From: Alphaproteobacteria bacterium
GTDB taxonomy: Bacteria; Pseudomonadota; Alphaproteobacteria; Micavibrionales; UBA2020
DNA length: 64,000 nt
Assembly (NCBI GenBank): GCA_016124645.1
Contig: WGNE01000016.1
Coordinates: 1-64,000, forward strand
Direction: 5' to 3'
Shown piece after piece: positions 38,500-47,405 of this stretch (position 1 is the first letter of the stretch; the number at the start of each line of letters is the position of its first letter). The notes under the pieces are model-generated. The model had not been told where the DNA came from, did not search any database, and was given only the letters and a program-made list of their open reading frames with translations. The translations under genes and the position numbers were made by a program.

Positions 38500-41064
38500 A
38501 TGACGATTAAAAAAGCAGCCGTGATCGGCGCCGGCGTGATGGGGGCGGGCATTGCGGCCCAGCTCGCCAACGCGGGCATCGAGGTCGAGCTTCTCGACCG
38601 CGTGGACCCCAAAAATCCCGACAACCGCAGCGCCATCGCCGAAGGGGCGATCGCGAAGCTGCTGAAGAACAAGCCCGCGTCCTTCATGCACAAGAAATTC
38701 GCCAAGCGCGTGCGCCCCGGCAATACCGAGGACGATATCGCAAGGCTGAAGGACTGCGACATCATCATCGAGGCCGTGTTCGAGGACCCCAAGGTCAAGC
38801 ACGACATCTTCAAGAAGATCGACGCGAACCGCAAGCCGGGCGCGGTCGTCGCCTCCAACACCTCGACCATTCCGTTGCACGATTTGCTGGACGGCCAGTC
38901 GGACGCGCTGAAGAAGGACTTCGTCATCACCCACTTCTTCAACCCGCCGCGCTACATGCGCCTTCTGGAGCTCATCACCTCCCAGCACAACAGCCAGGAA
39001 ACCATCGACACCGTCACGCGCTTCATGGACGAGACCGTGGGCAAGGGCGTGGTGCATTGCCACGACACCCCGGGCTTCATCGCCAACCGCATCGGCACCT
39101 TCTGGATCCAGTGCTCGATCAACGAAGCCATCGACCGCGACCTCACCGTCGAAGAGGCGGACGCCATCGTCGGCAAGCCGATGGGCGTGCCCAAGACCGG
39201 CATCTTCGGCCTCGTCGATCTCGTCGGCCTCGACCTCATGCCGCACATCAGCGCCAGCCTGCTCTCCAAGCTGCCGCCCGAGGACGGCTACGTGAAGATC
39301 GAGAAGACCTATCCCGTCATCGAGAAGATGATCGCCGACGGCTATACCGGCCGCAAGGGCAAGGGCGGCTTCTACCGCCTGAACGACAAGCGCGAGAAAA
39401 TGGCCGTCGATCTCAAGACCGGCGCCGTGCGCCCGTCGAAAAAGGCGAAGATGCAGGCCGCCGAAAACTCCAAGAAGAGCGGCATCAAGGCCCTCGTCGA
39501 AACCAAGGACAAGGGCGGCGATTACGCCTGGGCCGTCTTGAAGCAGACCCTCGCCTATACCGCCGAGCACGCGCATGAAATCGCGGCGGACATCAACGCC
39601 GTCGATGAAGCCATGAAGCTCGGCTACAACTGGGAAAAAGGCCCGTTTGAACTCATCGACGCGCTGGGCGTGGACTACGTCATCAAGCGCATGAAGCAGG
39701 ACGGCGACAAGATCCCCGACCTGCTGCAAAAAGCGGCGGGCAAATCCTTCTACAAGGTCGATAACGGCAAGCTGCACTGCATGAACGCGGCGGGCGGCTA
39801 TGACGAGGTCAAGCGCCCCGAAGGCGTTTTGCTGCTCTCCGACATCAAGCGCGGCTCCAAGCCGCTCGCCTCCAACGCCCGGACCATCAAGATCCCCGGC
39901 GTGGGCAAGATGGACATGGGCGCCCGCATCTGGGACATCGGCGACGGCGTGCTCTGCGTCGAGTTCGCATCGACCGGGAACTCGCTGGAGTTCCTGACGA
40001 TGAAGATGCTCAACAAGGCGGCCGACATGATCGAGAACGGCAACGGCAAGTACAAGGCCATGGTCATCCACAACGAAGGGGAAAACTTCTCCGTCGGCGC
40101 CAACCTGAAACTGGCGTCCATGGCCGTGAAGGCCAAGCAGTACTGGATCGTCGATAAGCTTCTCAACAAGGGCCAGGAAACCCTGAAACGCCTGAAATAC
40201 GCGAAGTTCCCCGTCGTCTCCGCCCCCTCGGGCATGGCGCTGGGCGGCGGCTGCGAGATTTTGCTGCACAGCCACCACGTTCAGGCCCATGCGGAAACCT
40301 ATGCGGGCCTCGTCGAGGCCGGCGTCGGCCTGCTGCCCGCCTGGGGCGGCACGACCGAGCTGCTGACCCGCGCGACGCAGAACCCGAAACTTCCCAAGGG
40401 TCCGATGCCCCCGGTGGCGACGGTCTTCGAAACTATCTCGACCGCCAAGGTCGCGACCTCCGCCTTTGAGGCCAAGGACCTCATGTATCTCCGTCAGTCC
40501 GACGGCGTGACCATGAACAAGGCCCGCCTGCTCTCCGACGCCAAGACCAAGGCGCTGGAAATGGTGAAGGACCTCAAGCCCGAGCTGCCGCACGACATGG
40601 TGCTGCCGGGTCCCTCCGGCGCGGCCGCGCTCAACATGGCGGTGGACGGCTTCTTCCTGAAAGGCGCCGCGACCTCCTACGACGTCGTCGTTTCGGACAA
40701 GATGGCAAAGGTCATGACCGGCGGCGACAAGGCCGGGCCGGGCATCATCATCACGCAGGACTACCTGCGCAGCCTCGAGCGCGAGAACTTCATGGCCCTC
40801 GTGCACGACAAGCGCACGCTGGCGCGCATCGACAAGATGATCACCACCAACAAGCCCCTGCGCGAGCCGCCGATGACCGGCGTTCCCGCGCAAAAGCTGC
40901 GCGACGACGCCGACAAGAAGGGCTTCGTCGCCCGCGCCTTCGCGCCGGTGAAGAACGTCTTCAACAAGGTCTGCCATCGCAAGCCCTCGAACGACAACAA
41001 GAACAAGGGCCTGACGAAAGATACGAAAGCCAAGGTCAACTGGCCGAATATCAAGAAAGGCTGA
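38500..41064 (+). CDS. 3-hydroxyacyl-CoA dehydrogenase / enoyl-CoA hydratase fusion
   Basis: 854 residues, beta-oxidation multifunctional protein. The dehydrogenase part comes first: NAD motif VIGAGVMGAGIAAQLANAG, then THFFNPPRYMRLLELI and HDTPGFIANRIGTF. The hydratase part lies at about 470-720: NFSVGANLKLASMAV and MALGGGCEILLHSHHVQ, then LVEAGVGLLPAWGGTTEL. This domain order is opposite to E. coli FadB and typical of many alphaproteobacterial homologues. The last 40 residues are a Lys/Asn-rich tail. AAAGGA precedes the ATG. It forms an operon with the thiolase. Confidence 0.95.
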   Translation: MTIKKAAVIGAGVMGAGIAAQLANAGIEVELLDRVDPKNPDNRSAIAEGAIAKLLKNKPASFMHKKFAKRVRPGNTEDDIARLKDCDIIIEAVFEDPKVKHDIFKKIDANRKPGAVVASNTSTIPLHDLLDGQSDALKKDFVITHFFNPPRYMRLLELITSQHNSQETIDTVTRFMDETVGKGVVHCHDTPGFIANRIGTFWIQCSINEAIDRDLTVEEADAIVGKPMGVPKTGIFGLVDLVGLDLMPHISASLLSKLPPEDGYVKIEKTYPVIEKMIADGYTGRKGKGGFYRLNDKREKMAVDLKTGAVRPSKKAKMQAAENSKKSGIKALVETKDKGGDYAWAVLKQTLAYTAEHAHEIAADINAVDEAMKLGYNWEKGPFELIDALGVDYVIKRMKQDGDKIPDLLQKAAGKSFYKVDNGKLHCMNAAGGYDEVKRPEGVLLLSDIKRGSKPLASNARTIKIPGVGKMDMGARIWDIGDGVLCVEFASTGNSLEFLTMKMLNKAADMIENGNGKYKAMVIHNEGENFSVGANLKLASMAVKAKQYWIVDKLLNKGQETLKRLKYAKFPVVSAPSGMALGGGCEILLHSHHVQAHAETYAGLVEAGVGLLPAWGGTTELLTRATQNPKLPKGPMPPVATVFETISTAKVATSAFEAKDLMYLRQSDGVTMNKARLLSDAKTKALEMVKDLKPELPHDMVLPGPSGAAALNMAVDGFFLKGAATSYDVVVSDKMAKVMTGGDKAGPGIIITQDYLRSLERENFMALVHDKRTLARIDKMITTNKPLREPPMTGVPAQKLRDDADKKGFVARAFAPVKNVFNKVCHRKPSNDNKNKGLTKDTKAKVNWPNIKKG

Positions 41065-41102
41065 TACCTTATCATTCCTGACTTACACACAGGAAAACAA
41101 AA

Positions 41103-41129
41103 GCCCGCCGGAAACGGCGGGCTTTTTAA
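41103..41129. terminator. Bidirectional terminator after the beta-oxidation operon
   Basis: GCCCGCCG-GAAA-CGGCGGGC with AAAA before and TTTTTAAT after. It ends the operon on the plus strand and the esterase gene on the minus strand. Confidence 0.85.
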
Positions 41130-41142
41130 TGCGCGCGCCGTC

Positions 41143-42105
41143 CTACGGTTTTCGCAGGGTGGAGCTGAAAAAATCCCAGATGATCTCTCCCGCATCGACG
41201 TCGTTGGACGAGCCGCCCAGAAACCGTAAAATGAACCCGCCGCGCTTCATGCCGGGCCATGTATGCCCGTCGCCGTGCAATATATACTGCAATGATTGCG
41301 TGCCGCCATCGCAGCCCTTGCGCCTGCGTTCCTCCGCCCAGTCGTCCCCGCCGCCGCCGTTCAACTGGCGCCAGTCGTATTCCTTTGCGCAGCCCGCGCG
41401 GTCGGCCATGAAATTGAAGGTCTCCGTCGCGCTCATCAATGCGGGCTGGGGCTTGCCGTGCTTCACCGTGCCTTCCGCCTGCCCGTTAAAGGGCATCAGC
41501 GGGTCTTCCGTGCCGTTCACGCTCATCCACGGCATTTTGGCGTCCATGTTGCAGTCCTTCGCGGTCTTGACCGGAAGATCGGCGATGACCGCCGCCGCCG
41601 CGCGTAAATCGCCCGCGTATTTGCCGCAGGCATAGCTGATGGTCATGAGCCCGCCGTTCGACGCACCCGTCATGAAGACCGCGCGCGCATCGCCGTTGTC
41701 GTTTTTCACGACCTGCCCGATGAGCGCGTGCAGGAAACCAATGTCGTCCGCCGTCGAGGGCCCTTGGCTCGAGATCGTCGTGCCGCGCCCGTCGTTCCAG
41801 TGGTTGTTCTCCCCCTCGGGCGCGACGAGGATGAATTTATTCTCCCGCGCCAGCGCGGGCAAATCCGTCTGCCCCCATGTCTTCTCCGCCGTGCCCGTGC
41901 CCCCGTGCAGCAGGATGACGACGGGATGCCGCGCGCCGTCCCCGACCGGCTGGATGAGGTAGCGGCGCGTCTGCCCGTCCACCGCCATTTGCCGCTTCTG
42001 CGCGCCCTGCGGTACGGCGCTTTCCCCGCGCCCGAACGCGTATGCGGGCGCAGCAAGGGTGAGGCAGCACAGTAAAAGCGCGGTCAGAATCGTGAAGTGT
42101 TTCAT
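41143..42105 (-). CDS. Secreted esterase of the PHB-depolymerase/LpqC family
   Basis: 320 residues from ATG 42105, where GGAGA lies 6 nt upstream. A signal peptide ends near APAYA (about 23). Alpha/beta hydrolase: oxyanion element VVILLHGGTGTAE, nucleophile Ser in MTGASNGGLMT (GxSxG as G-A-S-N-G), and catalytic His in LHGDGHTWPGMKRG. Family members hydrolyse feruloyl or polyhydroxybutyrate esters. Four cysteines (ACGKY, DCNMD, GCAKE, GCDGG) fit extracytoplasmic location. The substrate is not assigned. Confidence 0.88.
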   Translation of the reverse strand: MKHFTILTALLLCCLTLAAPAYAFGRGESAVPQGAQKRQMAVDGQTRRYLIQPVGDGARHPVVILLHGGTGTAEKTWGQTDLPALARENKFILVAPEGENNHWNDGRGTTISSQGPSTADDIGFLHALIGQVVKNDNGDARAVFMTGASNGGLMTISYACGKYAGDLRAAAAVIADLPVKTAKDCNMDAKMPWMSVNGTEDPLMPFNGQAEGTVKHGKPQPALMSATETFNFMADRAGCAKEYDWRQLNGGGGDDWAEERRRKGCDGGTQSLQYILHGDGHTWPGMKRGGFILRFLGGSSNDVDAGEIIWDFFSSTLRKP

Positions 42106-42347
42106 GGTCTTCTCCCGTATCGGCACCCGTATATGATACACGGCGCGCCGCCCGAATCCTTCGCGGGCGGCGTTCGGACGGTGAAAAATTTTTACAAGCT
42201 GTTGAAATTCAATGATATAATAAAGGGGTGAAACGGGCGCGGCGGCTTTTCAGCCTGCTTGACAAGCTTCGTGAAATGCAATATCCATAGTTTCACCCCG
42301 CAGGAAGGCAGATTCTCTGCTTTTTCGCGGCGTCTCGATAATGAGAT

Positions 42348-42422
42348 GCGGATGTAGCTCAGGGGTAGAGCGCAACCTTGCCAAGGTTGAAGTCGAGGGT
42401 TCAAATCCCTTCATCCGCTCCA
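42348..42422 (+). tRNA. tRNA-Gly(GCC)
   Basis: 75 nt with encoded CCA at the 3' end. Acceptor GCGGATG pairs with CATCCGC. The anticodon loop is TTGCCAA with anticodon GCC. T-arm GGGTTCAAATCCC. It reads GGC and GGU codons. Confidence 0.96.
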
Positions 42423-42441
42423 TTCTCCCACGGGTTTTCAG

Positions 42442-42468
42442 GCCTTCCGGTTGCGGAAGGCTTTTTTA
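42442..42468 (+). terminator. Terminator of tRNA-Gly
   Basis: GCCTTCCG and CGGAAGGC arms around GTTG, followed by TTTTTTATT, about 20 nt after the tRNA 3' end. Confidence 0.88.
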
Positions 42469-42502
42469 TTGCGCGCGGCGGGCGCGGCTGCGGCGGGGGG
42501 GC

Positions 42503-43183
42503 TTAAAGCGTAAACCCGTCCCCGCCCTTTTTCTTTTCGGGAGATTTCCGTTCCGGTTCCGCCGCGTCGTTGGCGGGTTTTTGGGGTGCGGGGGGTTTTT
42601 GTTCCGGGTCTTTTTGCTGCTTTTGATAGACCTCGGCGAAACGCTCGCTCAAGCCCGGCACGCTTTCAAGCGCGGCGCCGAAGCTGGAGGATTTCATGAC
42701 GCCGGCGATGTCCTGATGAATCGTTTTCGCGATCGCGGCGGCGGCTTTTTTCTGGGTGGCCTGCAGCGCGTCGAAATAGGGGGCGATTTCCGCCTGCGCT
42801 TCCTTCACCGCTTCCTCGACCTTCATCCCGGCATAGGGAATGGCCGCGGCGATGACGGGCAGGGCCAGAACGGCGATGACGGGCACATGCAGCGCGATGG
42901 CGATGCCGACCGCGCCGACCGTGCCGCCGCCGCCCATCTTGGCGAAGGAGGCGACCCATTCGTCGCGCATCGCGTCGGGCGATATCCCGGCCTTTTTCTC
43001 CTCGATCAGCATCTCGATCTTGCGGTCGATCTTCTGCAGTTCCAGCAGGCGTTTCGCCGGGTCTTCCATCTGCGCGGCGGTTTCGACCTGCAGCGCGAAA
43101 GCGTCCGCCACGGCCTGCTGCTCGTCGCTCATGCGCCGGGCAGGGGATTGTGACGCGGGTTTGGATTTCCTGAAAAGACCCAT
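42503..43183 (-). CDS. Orphan membrane-associated protein with DGFTL tail
   Basis: 226 residues. Coiled-coil-like helix at 15-75 (EQQAVADAFALQVETAA, RLLELQKIDRKIEMLIEEK), then a Gly/Ala-rich hydrophobic hairpin at about 82-118 (GGGGTVGAVGIAIALHVPV, VLALPVIAAAIPYAGM), then a second helix. The disordered tail is Pro/Lys/Glu-rich and ends KKKGGDGFTL. The layout (helix, hydrophobic hairpin, disordered tail, GF-x-L end) resembles the 14134-14820 protein. It is divergent from the 43383 gene, with back-to-back promoters. Confidence 0.7.
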   Translation of the reverse strand: MGLFRKSKPASQSPARRMSDEQQAVADAFALQVETAAQMEDPAKRLLELQKIDRKIEMLIEEKKAGISPDAMRDEWVASFAKMGGGGTVGAVGIAIALHVPVIAVLALPVIAAAIPYAGMKVEEAVKEAQAEIAPYFDALQATQKKAAAAIAKTIHQDIAGVMKSSSFGAALESVPGLSERFAEVYQKQQKDPEQKPPAPQKPANDAAEPERKSPEKKKGGDGFTL

Positions 43184-43255
43184 GATCTTGATACCTTGCT
43201 CCTGAAAAAAACGGCGGCGCTCCCGCGCCTTTCAGCGCGGGGAGAACCTGTCCGG

Positions 43256-43285
43256 TATATAAGACGGATTCCTGATTTATGTCAA
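43256..43285 (-). promoter_or_regulatory. Promoter of the 42503-43183 gene
   Basis: Minus strand TTGACA, 17-18 nt spacer, TTATAT or TATATA. Extended -35: TTGACATAAATC. It stands back-to-back with the 43383 gene promoter; the -35 boxes are 28 nt apart. Confidence 0.75.
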
Positions 43286-43313
43286 TAAAAACCGGACAGG
43301 CGGGGATTTTTAC

Positions 43314-43341
43314 TTGACATAAAAACAAAAGAAGCTATTGT
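43314..43341 (+). promoter_or_regulatory. Promoter of the 43383 gene
   Basis: TTGACA at 43314-43319, 16-nt spacer, TATTGT at 43336-43341. Extended -35: TTGACATAAA. Start codon 42 nt downstream of the -10. Confidence 0.7.
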
Positions 43342-43382
43342 GACGGCCTTGGATTATATTTACGAGAAAATGGAACTAAAAA

Positions 43383-43871
43383 ATGCAGGAAAAACAAGAA
43401 GATGCTTTGAGCCAGCCCGTCGTCGCGGAAATGCGCGCGGCCAGCCGCGGCGAATACCTGAAAAAAGCGCGCGGCGGCAAATGGATGACCGGCATGGAAA
43501 TTGCCGGGCTTGCGCTTTTCGCCATCGGCCTTGCCGGGCTGGTCGGCACGATGGCTTTCGTCGCAATTCCCGTGGCGGCCATGGCCGTGCCCACGGTCGT
43601 AATCGCGGCGGGCATGGCGACGATGTCCCATGCGGAGAAGAAGGTCGGGCAAAAAGCCGATGCGCTTTTCACGGAAGACCTGAAAAAGGGAACGATGCTG
43701 GAAGAATACAAGACCACGGCGGTTTCCGCCCTGAAATCGAAGCTGGCGCAGGTCAGGAAGCTGAAAGAAGCTTTCCGCCTTTCCGCGCCGCGCAAGACGG
43801 CCGATACCGCCCCCGCCCCGGACGCGGTTCCCGCCGTCGCCAAGGCGCCGGACGCGAAGCCGCAGGGCTGA
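43383..43871 (+). CDS. Orphan small membrane protein
   Basis: 162 residues. Short polar N-terminus, then two Gly/Ala-rich hydrophobic segments at about 36-80 (TGMEIAGLALFAIGLAGLVG and AIPVAAMAVPTVVIAAGMA), a polar Lys-rich helix at 83-135, and an Ala/Pro/Lys tail. The overall plan mirrors the divergently transcribed 42503-43183 protein (hydrophobic hairpin next to coiled coil and disordered tail). No domain recognised. A strong terminator follows. Confidence 0.7.
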   Translation: MQEKQEDALSQPVVAEMRAASRGEYLKKARGGKWMTGMEIAGLALFAIGLAGLVGTMAFVAIPVAAMAVPTVVIAAGMATMSHAEKKVGQKADALFTEDLKKGTMLEEYKTTAVSALKSKLAQVRKLKEAFRLSAPRKTADTAPAPDAVPAVAKAPDAKPQG

Positions 43872-43912
43872 CCGCAAGAACCGCAGGGCCTTCTTTAAAG
43901 GCCCGCGCGCCG

Positions 43913-43948
43913 AAAAACGCCCCGTGCGAAAGCCGGGGCGTTTTTTTT
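43913..43948. terminator. Bidirectional terminator between convergent genes
   Basis: ACGCCCCG and CGGGGCGT arms with A-run before and eight T after. It serves the 43383 gene (plus) and the diguanylate cyclase gene (minus). Confidence 0.85.
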
Positions 43949-43957
43949 CGTTCCGTC

Positions 43958-45235
43958 TCAGGTTTCCGGTACGGCCACGGCAGCGATATGGATGGCGGGC
44001 GCCTCTTTCAGCGCCGGCGGCTCGAGCTTGCGCAGGATGACGCAGTTGCGGCCCGCGTCCTTGGCCTGATAGAGGCATTCATCCGCCTGGATGAGCAGGT
44101 TGTCGAGCGTCCAGCCCTTCGCGCTCACCGCGACAACGCCGAAGCTGGAGGTATAGCGCAGGAACTGGTTGCGTCCTTCCTTGTCCACATAGGGGCAGGG
44201 GGTTTCCATCACCGACTTGCGCAGCCGGTTGATGATGCCCTGCGCCTGTTCCGCGGTGGTCTGGGGCAGGAAGATGGCGAATTCCTCCCCGCCGACGCGG
44301 CCGATGATGTCATAGCCGCGCAGGGATTCAAGCACGATGGTCGCGTAATGCTGCAGCACGAGGTCGCCCACCTTGTGCCCGTAGGTGTCGTTGACCGACT
44401 TGAACTTGTCCAGATCCGCCAGCACCAGCGCGAAGGGCTTTTCGTGACGCGAGAATTCCGACATCTCCGCCCCCGCCAGCTGCATGAAGGCGCGGCGGTT
44501 CTTCAGCCCCGTCAGCTCGTCCATGAGCGCGAGGCGCAAAAGCCTTTCATGGTAGCCGCCCATGCGCCGCACCATCGGGCGGAAGATGAACAGCGCCTCC
44601 GTCAAAAGCGCGGAGAGCACGAGGATGCTGCTCATGTATTGAAATTCGGAGGCCAGCGCGATGTGCTGCGTCACCTCCGCGCGGTATTTTTCCAGCGCGA
44701 GGTCGATGTTGAGGTCGAGCAGCTTGGCGCTCTTCGACAGGTCGGCGAAGGCTTGCGCCTGCAGGTCCGGGTTCATCGTGTCGGCGAATTTGTCGGCGGC
44801 GGCGGTGAAATTGTCCATCATCTTGCCGAGGCGGAAGGGCGGTTCCTCGAAGATGGCGGAAAGGTTGCCGTTCAGCCGTCCCTTGATGCCGAGGCTGGTC
44901 TTCTTCATCTGGTCGAGGCTGAGGCCCAGCATGTTCAGGTCCAGCTTGTTCTGCGAGGCGTGGTAGGCGGAAGCGCGCGAGACGATGACGTCCGCCTGCG
45001 AGCGCAGGTCGGTCATGGTGAAGGTGACGGCGGTGTTTTCCTTTTGCACGTTGATGGTATAGACCGCCAGCAGGTGGCCGATGACGACCAGCGCGGCGAT
45101 GATGCCGAGCGCGGCGATATAGGCGCGGGTCAGCGCCTTTTGCGGGTTTTCCTGCAGCAGCGTATTGAAACGCGCATGGGCCTTGCGGATTTTGTCGAGG
45201 AAGTTTCTCAAGGGCGGGCCGATCAATATAAACAA
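43958..45235 (-). CDS. Membrane diguanylate cyclase (GGDEF)
   Basis: 425 residues. Two membrane helices (about 38-60, AYIAALGIIAALVVIGHL, and about 205-225, ILVLSALLTEALFIF) enclose a helical periplasmic sensor of about 140 residues. The cytoplasmic GGDEF domain has DELTGLKNRRAFM, DLDKFKSVNDTYGHKVGD, and an intact GGEEF active motif in RVGGEEFAIFLP. RGYD five residues before it is a proper inhibitory I-site. So this is likely an active, feedback-inhibited c-di-GMP synthase. The phosphodiesterase-type partner at 61484 is elsewhere in the window. Confidence 0.92.
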   Translation of the reverse strand: MFILIGPPLRNFLDKIRKAHARFNTLLQENPQKALTRAYIAALGIIAALVVIGHLLAVYTINVQKENTAVTFTMTDLRSQADVIVSRASAYHASQNKLDLNMLGLSLDQMKKTSLGIKGRLNGNLSAIFEEPPFRLGKMMDNFTAAADKFADTMNPDLQAQAFADLSKSAKLLDLNIDLALEKYRAEVTQHIALASEFQYMSSILVLSALLTEALFIFRPMVRRMGGYHERLLRLALMDELTGLKNRRAFMQLAGAEMSEFSRHEKPFALVLADLDKFKSVNDTYGHKVGDLVLQHYATIVLESLRGYDIIGRVGGEEFAIFLPQTTAEQAQGIINRLRKSVMETPCPYVDKEGRNQFLRYTSSFGVVAVSAKGWTLDNLLIQADECLYQAKDAGRNCVILRKLEPPALKEAPAIHIAAVAVPET

Positions 45236-45376
45236 TAAAAAACGCGCCCGCGCCGAGGCGGATGCGTCTTCATTGTCGCACCCGCGCGGGTTTTTCTCAA
45301 CATGACTTATTCCTTTTTCCGAATATTCGGGGCGGGGATATTCATGGCAGGGCGTTCACGAACCGCCACGCTTCAT

Positions 45377-45408
45377 CCGGCCTGTCTCTGTGCCGGCCTG
45401 TCTCTGTG
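45377..45408 (+). repeat. Perfect 16-bp tandem duplication
   Basis: CCGGCCTGTCTCTGTG occurs twice head to tail (45377-45392 and 45393-45408) in the leader region of the STAS-like gene. The rest of 45236-45497 contains no gene. Confidence 0.85.
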
Positions 45409-45497
45409 TTTGTCTCCGGCGCGCGCTTTGGCTAGACTGTTGCCAGCGGGCGGCGCGCCGCCCTTCGTTCATTTTTCCTTTCATAAGGGGGTTCACC

Positions 45498-45863
45498 ATG
45501 ATTTCACTCGTCAGCGGCTTCAGCGGCAATATCGTCGGGGTTTCGGCCAAGGGCCGGCTCACGCGCGAGGATTACGAGGGCGTGCTCATCCCCGCCGTCG
45601 AAAAAGCGCTGGCCGACCATGAAAAAGTCCGCCTCTACTACGAGCTGGGCGCGGAATTCGCGGGCGTCGATGTCGGCGCGATGTGGGAGGATTTCAAGGT
45701 CGGCATGGCCCATTACTCCAAGTGGGAGCGCATCGCCATCGTCACCGACGTCGAATGGCTGGCCCATTCCGTCAACGCCTTCGCCTTCATGATGCCTTGC
45801 CCGGTCAAGGTGTTCAAAAACGGCGAAGCCTCGGCCGCGAAGGAATGGATTGCCGAAGCCTGA
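45498..45863 (+). CDS. SpoIIAA-like STAS-fold protein
   Basis: 121 residues. Pattern of the SpoIIAA-like family (PF11964 from memory): GNIVGVSAKGRLTREDYEGVLIPAVEKAL, KVRLYYELGAEFAGVDVGAMWEDFKVGM, WERIAIVTDVEWLAHSVNAF, and C-terminal KVFKNGEASAAKEWIAEA. STAS folds bind lipids or regulate partners; the function is not known for this group. AAGGGG lies upstream of the ATG at 45498; the longer open frame from 45390 is not supported. Confidence 0.88.
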   Translation: MISLVSGFSGNIVGVSAKGRLTREDYEGVLIPAVEKALADHEKVRLYYELGAEFAGVDVGAMWEDFKVGMAHYSKWERIAIVTDVEWLAHSVNAFAFMMPCPVKVFKNGEASAAKEWIAEA

Positions 45864-46096
45864 CGCATATCTGCCCATAATCTTGTTCGAAAGTTTTGCG
45901 GCAGTGCAAAACAGCGCATAAAACATGGCTTCAGGGCGATTGGGCCATTGACAGAAACTGGCGGAATCTGGATGATGGGGCCCGTCAAAGATTCTTGAAA
46001 AATAACCGGATAAACCGGAACCGGAGCGGCACTCCGGCGCGGCGCGTGTAGTAAAGGGTGTCTGTACGAAATGCACACGCAAAGGATGATCTGATT

Positions 46097-47383
46097 ATGG
46101 GTATTCTCAAGAAGTTTCAGGAAATGAAGCAGGAAATGACGCGCTGGCGCCAGCGCCTGCACGCCGAGCCCGAGCTCGCCTTCGACGAGACCAAGACCTC
46201 GCGCTTCCTCGTGCGCCAGCTGAAGTCCTTCGGCATCAAGGATTCCGACATCCACGTGATGGCCAAGACCGGTCTCGTCGTCGAGCTGCACGGCAAGAAC
46301 GGGCCGGGCGGCAAGGGCATCATGCTGCGCGCCGACATGGACGCGCTGCCCATTACCGAGGACACGGGCGTGCTTCATTCCTCGCGCAATCCCGGCGTCC
46401 ACCACGCCTGCGGCCACGACGGCCACATGGCCATGCTGCTGGGCGCGGCCAAGCATCTTTCCCAGACGCGCGAATTCGACGGCACCGTCTATTTCGTCTT
46501 CCAGCCGGCCGAGGAGCATATCGGCGGCGCGAAGGAGATGATCAAGGAAGGCATCTTCACCAAGTTCAAGATCGACGAGGTCTATGGCATGCACAACTTC
46601 CCCGGCCTGCCGCTGGGGATGATGGCGACCGGCCCGGGGCCCATGCTCGCCGCCTCCGACGAGTTCGAGATCGTCATGACCGGCACCGGCGGCCATACCG
46701 CCCGGCCCGAGAACACCAACGACGTGCTGGGCGCGGCGGCGGAAGCCATCGTGCGCATCAAGCAAATGGCGGGCAAGGAGATCCCCGAGGACGAGGTCGC
46801 GGCGCTCACCGTCTGCTCCCTGCAGACCAAGGGCGAGGCGCCCAACGTGCTGGCGGACGAGGCCCGCTTCAACGGTTCCATCCGCAGCTTCGACGAAAAA
46901 CTGCATGAAAAGCTGAAGGACGAGATCGATAAAATCCTCGTCGATATGGAGGACAAATACGGCGTGGTCGTCACCATCGACTACAGGAACGGCTACCCCA
47001 TGCTGGAAAACAGCCAGACGGAGACGAATTTCGCGCTGGACGTCGCGCGCGACACGGTCGGCCCGCAGCATGTCGTCACCCCCATCCCCCGCACGCTGGG
47101 GACGGAGGATTTCGCGGAATTCCTGCAGCACAAGCCCGGCAACTACATCGCCCTCGGCACGGGCGACCCCGCCGCGAAGACGCCGCAGCCCGACATCCAC
47201 AGCGCGAAATACGACTTCAACGACGCAGCCCTGCCCGTCGGGGCGAGCTACTGGGTCAACCTCGTCGAGCGCGCGCTGCCCGTCCTGCCGGGCGCGCCCG
47301 CCGCCAATGACGACAACGACGGGCCCGACGGACATACCGGCGCTTCGCCGAAAAGCGCCGCCCCGCGCGCGCCGAAACGGTAA
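46097..47383 (+). CDS. M20-family amidohydrolase (hippurate hydrolase-like)
   Basis: 428 residues from ATG 46097. Dinuclear metal amidohydrolase that removes acyl or amido groups from amino acids. Metal ligands seen: HACGHDGHMAMLLGA with Cys and His, and PAEEHIGGAKEMI with the catalytic Glu. TGTGGHTARPENTNDV dimerisation motif, GTEDFAEFL near the C-terminus. A GTG at 46058 could add 13 residues but has poorer context. The C-terminal 25 residues are Asp/Pro/Ala-rich. The PP2C-like gene follows after 22 nt. Confidence 0.92.
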   Translation: MGILKKFQEMKQEMTRWRQRLHAEPELAFDETKTSRFLVRQLKSFGIKDSDIHVMAKTGLVVELHGKNGPGGKGIMLRADMDALPITEDTGVLHSSRNPGVHHACGHDGHMAMLLGAAKHLSQTREFDGTVYFVFQPAEEHIGGAKEMIKEGIFTKFKIDEVYGMHNFPGLPLGMMATGPGPMLAASDEFEIVMTGTGGHTARPENTNDVLGAAAEAIVRIKQMAGKEIPEDEVAALTVCSLQTKGEAPNVLADEARFNGSIRSFDEKLHEKLKDEIDKILVDMEDKYGVVVTIDYRNGYPMLENSQTETNFALDVARDTVGPQHVVTPIPRTLGTEDFAEFLQHKPGNYIALGTGDPAAKTPQPDIHSAKYDFNDAALPVGASYWVNLVERALPVLPGAPAANDDNDGPDGHTGASPKSAAPRAPKR

Positions 47384-47405
47384 CGACGAAGGGGGTCTTG
47401 GGGGT

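Noticed and set aside
43340-45238. 632-codon plus-strand open frame
   Set aside because: It overlaps the 43383 gene in another frame and is antisense to the diguanylate cyclase, whose motifs are clear.
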